Positions 1 to 9,000 of a stretch of DNA of 29,877 nt are shown here, in pieces. The stretch comes from Allomyces macrogynus ATCC 38327 (Eukaryota > Blastocladiomycota > Blastocladiomycetes > Blastocladiales > Blastocladiaceae): assembly GCA_000151295.1 (NCBI GenBank), contig GG745358.1:322021-351897 (forward strand). The letters are read 5' to 3'. A program made the position numbers and the translations under genes. Below the pieces are notes generated by a model that was given only the letters and a program-made list of their open reading frames with translations, had not been told where the DNA came from and searched no databases. Every line of letters starts with the position of its first letter. The first letter of the stretch is position 1.

Positions 1-1
1 C

Positions 2-3000
2 CGGCGCCAGCACCGCGCGACCTTTGCTGCCAGCGCCGCCGCGATCCCGCTGCTGCCGCGCTCGCACGCTGCGGCACCGCACTCCATCCCGCACGTCGTC
101 ACGCTCGCGCACGTGGTGCCCGGCCTCTCAGCCGTCACCTCCACCGGCGACCTTGCTGCGCTCGCGCACGACGATGCCGACGATAACCACCCGCACCACT
201 CGCACGATGGCGCCCTGCTGCTGCCGCCGCCGGCGCCGCTGTCGGCGTCGTCGCTGCCGCGCGAGTCGCGCTCCCCGAGTGTGCGTGCCGCCGGCAGCCG
301 GTCCACGCGGTCGAGCACGCCGTCGCCCGCTCCACCCTCGCCGCCGTCGCCGCGCCGCCTCGACAGCGGGTTTGCCCCGCTGGCTGCGGACGCGGCGTTC
401 GTCTGTGCGCCTTGTACCACGACCCGCGAGGCGGCCGAGCACGACGAGGCCAAGGCCGCGGTCGCCCCGGTCCCCCTGCACGCCAACTCGGACGATGCCG
501 ACACGTATGCCAAGTCGCTCCGCGGCGGCTGGGCCACGCCCCTGGGCGCTGCACGGCATGATGTGCCTGCGGCCCGGCACCCCGATTACCATCTCGACAA
601 CCCTCACTACCCGCACGACGTGCGCCGTCCGCTCGTACCAAACCGCGACGACGATGACGACGATGACAGCGACGCTACCGCCACGATGGCTGCGGTCAAG
701 GGCCCGGCATGGCTGTGCGCCGCACGCAACCACTGGCGGTCCGCATGGCACGACTGGACCGACCAGGTCGCGTCATCGTCGTGGGCCGTCCGTGCCGGCG
801 TCCTGTTTGTACTGGTTGGGTGGATTGGTACGTTTACGTTTGCATGCAGGCGGTCCGAGTCCCTTGACGACCAAGATGCTGACCGCTAACCGCTGCACTC
901 CACTTCGTACGTTGTTCCGGTAGCTATTGCCGCCCTCGTCTTTCGCGAGCTGCGGTCGATTCTCAGCACCGATGGTACGCTCCTTTGCTCGCTTGCCGCC
1001 GTTCTCCGCTCCGCTCGCGTCGGGCGGGGCCTGCGCGCTTTGCACGCGTGCCCGCGCGGGCACCGACCGGCCATGGGCTGACTGCGTTCCTTTTGTCCCT
1101 GCAGAGATCCGAATGCGCTGCGAGAAATCGGCGCAGACGCTGTCGTTTGTCTTCAACAAGGAGGTCGTTGGGCTGGTACGTACGCGAGCCAACGCGACGG
1201 CCGATTCCTGCGTAACGCGGTGGACATGCTGCTTACGACCTGGACGCGTTCCGTGACCACGTCTAGATGAGCAACCTATTTGGCCTCGTTGGCTCCTTGG
1301 ACTCTCTCTCGGGCCCGCAGCTCGACCAGTTCATGTCGCTTTCCCTCGGCAACACGAGCCTGCTCTACTCGGTCGGCATCTTCCAGCACATCACGTCCGC
1401 GCAGCGCGGCGACTGGGAGGCCTTTGCCAACAAGTCGATCTTTGACTTGTCCAACGGCAATGCCGTCCCCGCCGCACAGCGCAACGAGTACTGGCCCGGC
1501 ACGCTCACGAGATTCGTCGACCCGTCCAAGACGCCCAACGCCTCGCCCATCATCGGTTCCGCCTTTGCGTTTGATCCATGGGGGAATCCAAGTAGACGCG
1601 AAGTCATTGGCCACGGCCTTAAGCCGAACCCGTCGAACCCCGCACCTGTCGCTGGCCGTGCCGTTTATCAAGGGCCCCACCCCGAATTCAACGTCTGGCA
1701 CGCCGTCGACAATCCCGTCGCTTTGCCCAACAACCTGTCGACGCAGGTCATGATCGGGATTGCGTTCCAGACAACGCACATCTACGACGGATGGGTCGCC
1801 GACCAAGAGTGCAACTACCAGCTGCGCGACGGCAAGACCGTGCTCGAAAACATCTTTGACGGGACCGAGGCTGCTGACGTGCATACCGCCGTGATGCTGC
1901 CCGTGCTCGACCGCCAGTGGCAGCTCGAGTGCCGCGCAAGGCCAAAGTACGGCAACGCCATGTACAAGTCCTGGGCGTACGCGGTCCTCGTCGCCCTCCT
2001 GGCCGCAGGCCCGCTGATCGGGCTCGGCACATTCCACCTGCTGCGCCGCCTGCAGCGCGAGCGCGAGCGGCATCGGGAACTGTCCTACCTCGAAGGCCTG
2101 CTGTGCACTCTCCGCGCAGAAGCCGCGGCCTGCGTGCAGGCCATCCCGTGCCCAACGATCCTCGTTGACGACCGCGGCCACGTGCTCGCCTACAACCGCC
2201 GCGCCGGCCCTCTGTTCGCCGAATACGACCCGGACTGGGCCAAGCGCGACGACGAAGTGATTTTCCTGCAGGCGGGCGTCCCGCCCGTCACCCCCGCCGC
2301 CTCAAGCGAAGCCGGTGTCCTCGACGCGGACATCGAGTCCGGCGTGTCCGGGTACGGCATGTACCACGGCCCCGTGCGCGCATTCATCCAGGACGATGTC
2401 GCCGCGCCCGTTCGGAACCCGCATCTCCTGGCGGCGGGCCAGCGGCAAGTGACGGTGACTCGGTCGGACGGGACGTCGTTCCCGGCGGATATGGCTGTGT
2501 CCGACTTTTTCCCGATCGAGCGCACCGCGCCCGTGGCCGAATTCGCGGCGCTCGCGGGCCACGGCGGGAACGCTTCGAGTTCGTCGGCGGCGCCGAGGCT
2601 CGCGCAGGTCGTGTTGTTGACGGACGCGACGGAGAAGGTGCGCGTCTTGGCGGAACTCGAGGAGACGAAGCAGCGGACTGAGCGCGCGCATGCGGTGCGC
2701 GCCGCGATTTTGCGGCTGTTGTGTGCTGCGCTCACGGCGCCGTTGCCCGTCCTGTTTGCACACCTCGAGCCGGCTATGGTGAGTGCCGTGAGCAAGGGGA
2801 AGTGCGCGGACCCGGCAGCACCGCCGATGTGGGAGGCCGTGCACCACATGCACCGTGTCGTTGGGGAGATCTTGTTCCTTGTCACGCGCGACGCGGCTGC
2901 ACTCGCACCGCACTTGTCGCGCACCGCCGTGCAAACCCTCGCACCACCCGTACCCCGCGACGCGGCCGCCGCCGCACCGGGCCCGCTCGCCGCGTGGCTC

Positions 3001-4419
3001 ACCGCATGGCTCGGCACGCGCAGGCCGCAATTCGACCAGCGCAAGCATCGCGTGCAGTACGCGGTGCACCCATCCGCTGCAAGCGTGCCGGAACCGCTGC
3101 TCGCGAAACCCGTGCTCGTCAAGGCCCTCGACATCGCGTTTGCGCTCGCCGCACACGAGTCGGACGTGACCGTGCGCGTCTGCGCGCGGCGGCGACCCGT
3201 GACCGTCGACCCGTCCTGCGCGCAGTGCGGCGTCCGTTCCGCGGGACCCGTCAAGGTGCTCGCGAGCGGCGGGCCGGCAACGACCGCGGCCGAGTGGATG
3301 CTGCACGTTTTGATCGAGTGCGCGCAGGTGGACGCGGCCGTCGGGCACCAGTTGCTGGTCGCCCCACTCGCCGCGGGGGCACGGCAGTTTACGAATGCGA
3401 CGTCCGCCGCGCACGGCGCTGAATTCACGTCCAAGTACTCGTGGCCCGTGCTCCGGCAGGTGGTGGCGGGGGCCGGCGGGTCCGTGGCCGCGTGGGAGGG
3501 ACCGTCGTCCGCGGTCGTCGCGGGGGCCGTGTATTCCGGGCCGCACCCCGGAGAATTGGTACCGGCCAGCGCACTCGAGTGGGTGCATGTGGTGCTCGCA
3601 ATCGATGTGCCGATCGAGGACTTGCAGGCGGTACCCGTCACTGGTCCGCCGGCGGGGGTTAAGTCGGTCCCGCCGGTCGTCGACTGGGACGCGCTCGTAG
3701 ATGCGGCGGCCGAGGATGAGGGAGCGGGGACCACGGCCGTGCCGAGCCCGGCGGCCGCGGTGCTCGAAGTCGTGCCGTTGCCGGCATCGCCGCCTACGGC
3801 GTTGTCCAGTCGCGTCGCCGTCCCGCCAGCAGCACCAGCGCCAGGATCGCCCGTCTTGCCGCCAGTTGCATCGCCGGTCGTCGCGTCTGCCGCGCCGCGG
3901 CCGCCGTGCCTGCTGCGGTCCCTCCGGCAGCTACCGCGCAACCTGCCGCCCGCCGCCGCCGCCGCCGCCGCGCCTCAACCCGCTGCCCCCGCCGCGCCCG
4001 CACCCGGCGCCACCGCCGCGCCGGCCTCGCCATGCCACGTCTTGCTCGTCGAAGACAACCTGATCGTGCAGCGCACAACGGCGCGCATGATCGCAATGGG
4101 CGGGCACCGTGTCACGACCGCCGGGAACGGCCAGATCGCCGTGAACCTGATGGCCGATACGGCGGCGCGAGCAACCGACCCTGTGCATTTCATTTTCATG
4201 GACCTGCAAATGCCCGTCATGGACGGGACCGAGGCCGCGTCGATCATTGCGACCCAATTGGCGCCCGACGTGCCGATTGTCGCGTTCACGGCGAATGCGA
4301 CCGAGGACGAGCGCGTCGCGACGATGGCGACGGGCCATTTCCGCGCGTGTCTGTTCAAGCCGGCCAAGCGCGATAGTTTGCTCAAGACGGTCGCGCAGTG
4401 GACGGCGTCGAGTTCGTGA
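2..4419 (+). CDS. CHASE-PAS hybrid sensor histidine kinase homologue with degenerate kinase core and intact receiver (5' partial)
   Basis: Exons 2-827, 924-974, 1105-1175 and 1267-4419 join in phase (1,1,0) and give 1366 visible residues. The frame is open to the left edge and no ATG is seen, so the N-terminus lies outside. Visible order: a low-complexity Ser/Pro/Asp-rich cytoplasmic region; a membrane helix at about 261-283 that is completed only by splicing exon 1 to exon 2; an extracellular CHASE-like sensor at about 284-551, ending in a typical V-L-D-R-Q-W-Q-L segment; a second helix at about 552-576; a PAS-like domain at about 603-781 (CPTILVDDRGHVLAYNRRA); a kinase-like region; an Ala/Pro linker; and a receiver at about 1239-1360. 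The receiver keeps the acidic pair (LLVEDN), the phospho-acceptor Asp at about 1295 (FMDLQMPVMDG), Thr in FTAN and Lys in FKPAKRD. The HisKA motif reads CAALTAPL with no His, and no N or G boxes are recognisable. Family knowledge: such proteins feed His-Asp phosphorelays from the plasma membrane. The ligand is unknown. Confidence 0.85.
828..923 (+). other. Intron 1 of the CHASE sensor kinase gene
   Basis: The 5' site is GTACGT and the 3' site is TAG, with CTGAC and CTAAC branch-like sites about 35-45 nt upstream of the end. Splicing joins the two halves of the first membrane helix. Introns 975-1104 (ends CTGCAG) and 1176-1266 (GTACGT to TCTAG) follow the same pattern. Together the three remove every stop between the N-terminal exon and the ATG-like codon at 1267, which is therefore internal and not a start. 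Confidence 0.75.
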
Positions 4420-4969
4420 GAATGGCGGTTCGTTTTGGGAGGCGACCAACGAGGGAGGGGTCGCAACGCATTTTGTTGGCCTGCTTTGCTTTCTTGAGTT
4501 GGCTGGTTGGTTGTGGCTGTCATCATTCTTGAACACTGGGAGAGACGCAGTCGGCAAGAATACCCGAATTCATTTCACCCATTTTGTTGCCGTGCATCGG
4601 TTGTTGGGTGGAGAAGCGTATGTGTCGGCTCGTTTCAGGGTGGAGAAGATTGCGTGCTGCTGGGCATCTTGATGGGGATTGGTGTCGGCCAGCCTGGTGC
4701 ATGACGATTGTGTCCCTGTTGGCCCTCGCGGCGCGTCATGGCCGCGCGCCAACGCCTGGCACCCGATGCGCGAGATGAGGGCTAAGGATGGAGACGACCA
4801 GATCGCCGTGGTGACGCGATCACGTTTGACTTGCGTCAGCCGTGATATCTCCGCAATGAAATCACTAACGCGACCGGCAAAGCAAGCAGAGTGACAAGCA
4901 ACAACCAATGTTTTTTTGTTCAACGATGTGCTCGTCTGCTCGTCTACATGGCAGCAACCTTGCAAACGG
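4420..4969. other. Intergenic, no gene seen
   Basis: This is the stretch downstream of the sensor-kinase stop codon. Short open frames are present on both strands, but none shows a recognisable motif, splice structure or similarity to other parts of the window. It presumably holds the kinase 3' UTR and spacer sequence. No RNA gene was recognised. Confidence 0.5.
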
Positions 4970-5155
4970 CTACCACGTCCAACCAATCAACTGATCCAGC
5001 CAGCCGCTCTTCCCGGCACCATTCCGCTCACGCCATGCGTCCCACCACGCGACGACCTTCGGGTCCGTGAGCCGCCCCACCCATTGCGCAAATGGCGGAT
5101 ACCTGAACCAACGGCTTCCCACCATCACAGCCACCCACCAGTATTCGCCATCCAT
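4970..5155 (-). pseudogene. C-terminal fragment of a DWW ankyrin-like repeat protein
   Basis: The translated fragment contains DPKVVAWWDAWRERNG close to its stop. This lines up with DPAVVAWWAAWRNRN at the end of the 5721-6468 copy and with DQAVVAWLEAYCAERDG at the end of the 11780-12664 copy, which identifies it as the C-terminal cap of the same family. No repeat units can be followed upstream on the minus strand (5156-5400), so this is a remnant without a body. It could instead be a short last exon of a heavily diverged gene, but no exon with the diagnostic DWW motif is nearby. Confidence 0.5.
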
Positions 5156-5720
5156 GCCCAGATACAGGCCGAGACCGCATCCGACTTTGCTTCACTGTGG
5201 TTCGAAGTGGACGAGAAAATGGACGAGGTGGCGATGCGCAGCAAGATTGTAAACGGGGTGTCGATCGTAGTTACAAGGGATTTGCGATTGTGATCCATTC
5301 GAAATTCATGGTTTGAGTAGACGTATTGTCAGAGATGCATTCCTATCGCGTCCTGGTCGATTGGAGAAGCCAATACATGACCAAAAGTATCACTTCACAG
5401 GTCAAGAACGTAAATGGCTCATCGGAGTGCAGCGCCGTGCTTTGAGTCCATCTCGACCACGTAGGTAATCGAAACATGAATGGCGCAGAGCGGGCACGCT
5501 AGACGGTGGAGAAGGTAGGTGGGGCGCGGCAGGGATGCTTGACCATACTTGCGTGCTGGGGGAATCCGTTCTCCAAGAGACTGCTTGATGTTTCACTCAT
5601 CACCAGGACGACCTGGCCGCACGACACCGGCGGCAAAAGGAGGGTGCCCAAAACAAATCAATCTCATGAATTATTATCGCGTCGCTGCGGTAAAATCAGT
5701 AACAAGGAATCACCCACTAG
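5156..5720. other. Spacer between two repeat-family relics, nothing recognised
   Basis: AT content is slightly higher than in neighbouring genes. Only short frames without family motifs are present. It may include decayed coding sequence of the fragment at 4970-5155, but I cannot align it by eye with the other copies. Confidence 0.4.
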
Positions 5721-6468
5721 CTACCAGTTACTGGCAGCGTTGCGATTGCGCCATGCGGCCCACCATGCCACGACCGCCGGATCCCCACGGCCAGCCACAA
5801 GGTAATTGAAAATGGGCGGCAACTTGAGCGAGCACGTCCACGTGTCCACTCTTGACCGCGCCCGTGAGCGCCACACTAGAGTACGTGACAGGCAGACCAG
5901 GCTGCACCCACCAATCGAAAGCTGCAACTGATCTGCCAACGCTTACTGTATCGAGCCCGCTCTTGTGCTCGACCGGCAGAGCCACTTGCGTCTGTGAGAC
6001 GGCATCTTCGAGAATCCGCACGTGGCCCAACTGCGCTGCGACCATGAGCGCATCACCAAACGAAGAACCATCCATGTGGTCGCATATGAGCAGTCCTGAC
6101 GCAAGCCACCAGTCGTGTCACACATGCCCGCTTCGTGAATGATTTCTCACGAGAGTGGCAGCTGCGGAACGTGCGCGCACCACCAGTCGAGGGCCCGCAC
6201 GTGGCCGCGGCGCGTCGCGCGGATGAGCGAGTTGCAGACGTCCGTCAGAGGCAGTCTCCATTGCGCGCGCAAGTCCAGCAAGTCGACCCGGCCGTTGTAC
6301 GATGCGTAGATCGGCGTGTAGCAGTCGCAGAAATACGGCGGGAGCGATGTGTGGAACCCAGGCGTGAGGCAAGACATGGAGATACTCTTGCATTGTCGTT
6401 GGCAAACTGGACGCATTGAGTGCAGTCGGGGTCGTGATCATGGTCCTGGTCGCTGGCGAGCATTGCAA
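5721..6468 (-). pseudogene. Decayed DWW ankyrin-like repeat protein gene
   Basis: Reading the minus strand from about 6441 (ATG), family segments appear in order but in changing frames. First comes an N-terminal motif (LHVLPHAWVPHIAPAVF), then YTPIYASYNGRVDLLDL in a second frame. GHVRALDWW follows, and then, back in the first frame, a TGA immediately before HDWWLASGLL. After that come AAQLGHVRILEDAVSQ, FDWWVQPGLPVTYS and SGHVDVL, and finally the C-terminal cap VVAWWAAWRNRN in the other frame. That makes at least three frame changes and one in-frame TGA with no room for introns. The helical repeat unit (roughly G-H-V-x-V-L-D-W-W plus a second helix) resembles ankyrin repeats. The TGA could derive from CGA by CG-to-TG decay. 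It is paralogous to 11780-12664. Confidence 0.65.
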
Positions 6469-6721
6469 AGAGACTGGTCGATATTGAATGGTGAAGAGAG
6501 GTGGAATTCCTTTCGCGTCGAGCTTTCTTGGGAGGCAGTCGCTGCAGACGGCCGTGGCACGAAGAGAAAAGAAAACTTGTCAGAGCGAATCCATTTCCTC
6601 GGCCGGAATATTATCAAAGGAGAGCAGTTCAGGTCAGCGCTCAAACTTTGCGACCACCAAGTCCAACCGTCCGATCCACCGCCAACGATCCGTGTGTGCT
6701 ACTCGCACATGGCGCGACGGC

Positions 6722-8518
6722 TCAAACCGCGGCCACGGACGGCACGGGTAGTGCCGTATCTGCGTCGATCATGAGCTGGTCGAGCATGGCCCCGACATTG
6801 GACGCGAGCGCAATATCGCGGCCTGGTGAGAGCAGCGGCTCCTCGCCATCGGCTCCGTCCTCGGGCTCGTCCCACGCACGCTGCACCATCGAGTGCGCGA
6901 GCTGAACGAGCCGCACGGTGGAGAGTATCCTGTTCGTTGAGGGCGATCCAGGTCAGGGTTTACACCGAGTCGGCGACTGCAAGCAAAGAAAAGAAGATCC
7001 GCACGTGCGCCGGAAATACGAGACAACTGCGTCGGCGTGCGCCGGTTCGAAAACGCGCCATCGTTGCGGCTCCGGCGTGCCACCCAGCACGACCGTGTGG
7101 AATGCAACAAGGCGGCCGAGTTGGTCGTCGAGCACCCGTGCCAGGTCGGCCGGGTGGGTGGGGAGCGTGGGTGTGGTCGTAATTTGCGCCGACGGAACAG
7201 TGGCAGGCGTCGTCGGCCCCGGCGCAGCCGCATTCTTGGTTGACGGCGCCTTGGACCCAGTGCCTGCGGGAGTCGAGGTGCCCGGTGCCGTAGCCGCTGC
7301 CGCTGCTGCAGGCTTTGGTTTTTTGGTCGCGTCGGCGACGCTCGGAACCGACGATTTTAGGTCAGGCGGTGGGGCCTGCGACGTGTCGACAATGGTGGGG
7401 CTGGACGGGACTGGATCGCGAGGAGAGCAAGGATGCGTCAGGGATGTCAATAAAAGCGGTGCAAATGGGCGTTGCGCACCCGTCGACAGGAGCCGCGTGT
7501 ATAAGACGTGGCCAATCGCGAGCGCAACGTTGCACTGGTCCGGGGAGAAGGCGCACTCGAGAAACCACCTGAAGAACGGAATCGGGAATGCATGATCAGG
7601 AGAACGTGACCACGACTCGAGCATTGGGTGAGCGGGCGAAACATACTGGTAGTTGCCGTGATGAAACTGGATCAAGTGCAGCTGGCGCAGGTCGACGGTC
7701 GTGGGCGTGGCAAACAACAAATCGGAGCTCGTCGTTGGCGGCGAGGTCCCGGCGTCTCCGTGCGGCCAACGGAGCTGCACTTTGCTAATCCATTTCCTAC
7801 ACATGCACAAATGCACGAGATGTGGGATCAGAAGCGAGCACGGCCAGTAAAGAGCGAAGTGGTTCAGTACATACGCTTCAAGATCGTGCTCCTTGGGCAA
7901 GTGCATGCCGTTCACGGCCTCAGAGAGCGTGGGCGGCGCGACGTGAGCCAGGCCCGGGATCAGTCGCTGAGCACCAGACGGGGCCTCGTCGCAGCCCTTG
8001 CCGGTGGAAGTCGCGGGTGGAGAAGATGGAGGACAGGAAAGAGAGCCCGCTGCACTTGCTTGTTCGGTGGTGGATGTTGCTTGCGCGGACGGCCACGGAA
8101 TCGACGCCGAAATATTGGCAAGAAACTCGTTGGTGACAAAGGTATCGAGCAGCGCAACGGCATCGTATTCGTGACCGTCGTCAGACTGTTAAAAAAGGAG
8201 GGGGGTGGGGGGCGTGGATAGCGTGGATCCGGTCAGCACCTGTGGTTCTGATTGTTGGTGCGCGGCGCTGTCGTCCAAAAATACCGAAGTTGCTGCTGCA
8301 CCAGAAGCAGCATGGGCAGGCCCGATGCCCGTTGCGCTTGCGGAACTGCCCGACTTAGATGCATTCGAGACGCCGCTGTTGCCAGAACCGTTGAGGTTGG
8401 TGGCGCCCGTGCTGGACTTGCCCGAGGCTGCAGCGACAGATGCATGGCGTGCCGACGCTGGGCGCGCTGACGTTGGGCGGCCAGCCGAGCCAGACCGGCC
8501 GCCGGATGCTGGCTTCAT
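6722..8518 (-). CDS. Unrecognised three-exon protein, about 555 residues
   Basis: Exons 8240-8518, 7005-8185 and 6722-6929 join in phase. Intron 8186-8239 (54 nt) runs GTGCTG to AACAG; intron 6930-7004 (75 nt) runs GTGCGG to AACAG. The first 93 residues are Ser/Gly/Ala-rich and probably disordered. A folded region of about 150 residues follows, rich in Trp, His and Leu (PKEHDLEAYVLNHFALYWP, LIPHLVHLCMCRKWISK, RQLHLIQFHHGNYQYVSP, FFRWFLECAFSPDQCN). After a Thr/Pro/Ala linker comes a helical C-terminal region (DDQLGRLVAFHTVVLGG, STVRLVQLAHSMVQRAW) ending in an acidic stretch. I do not recognise the family. The start is set at the first in-frame ATG at 8518; an upstream non-coding or short first exon cannot be excluded. 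CG content is normal here, unlike in the flanking decayed DNA, which argues for a live gene. Confidence 0.6.
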
Positions 8519-8557
8519 TGCAGAGAGTGCGGCCGATTCTTCAAGTGGAATCGTCAA

Positions 8558-9000
8558 GCAGAATGTCGATGTTGGCGCTTGCAGCCGCCTGTGTCTTCGC
8601 AGACGAAGAGACGAGCTCTCGGCGCGTCAGGGGAATGCGTCAGACACACGCGCCATGCGACGTAAAAACACCGACAAAATCGCCTTTCCGTTATGACGCA
8701 AAATCCGTTTCGCGCGGTTCTTGTGAGGAAAAGCTGGTGCGAGTGTAAACATAAATCCGAAGGCGCTGCTCGCCGCAAGTCATAAATATTTATCGGAAAG
8801 GCCTAGTGCGGGGCTGCGGAATGCAGGTTCATATGTGCAGCAATCGCCTTGCCACTGAGAAAAGCTGACAAACTGGTCAGAGAAAAGATTGTGGTTTGAG
8901 AGCACTACAGTCCACTGCAAGTCGTCTCTCAAATCCTTTCACCCACCCACTGCCCGCCAGATTTTGCTCGTCGTCCACCACCATTCCGATTCTGCTACTG
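8558..9000. other. Upstream region of the 6722-8518 gene, no gene seen
   Basis: This holds the presumed promoter of the minus-strand gene. It includes AT-rich sequence around 8745-8800 (cataaatatttatcgg near 8781), about 230-280 nt upstream of the proposed start codon. Short frames on both strands are unsupported. CG content falls sharply at its right end, where the CG-depleted block begins. Confidence 0.4.

Noticed and set aside
113..889. A separate small gene starting at GTG 113
   Set aside because: The frame is open to the left edge, no ATG is present, and splicing at 828 connects it in phase to the CHASE kinase. It is the N-terminal exon of that gene.
2190..3941. 583-codon open frame on the minus strand opposite the sensor kinase
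   Set aside because: It has no recognisable motif and its composition (Ala, Thr, Ser, Arg) is that expected from the antisense of GC-rich coding sequence. The plus-strand frame carries PAS and receiver motifs.
5721..6468. An intact spliced gene for the DWW repeat protein
   Set aside because: Frame changes occur within a few codons inside conserved motifs, with no GT-AG pair or room for introns at those points, and there is an in-frame TGA next to a DWW motif.
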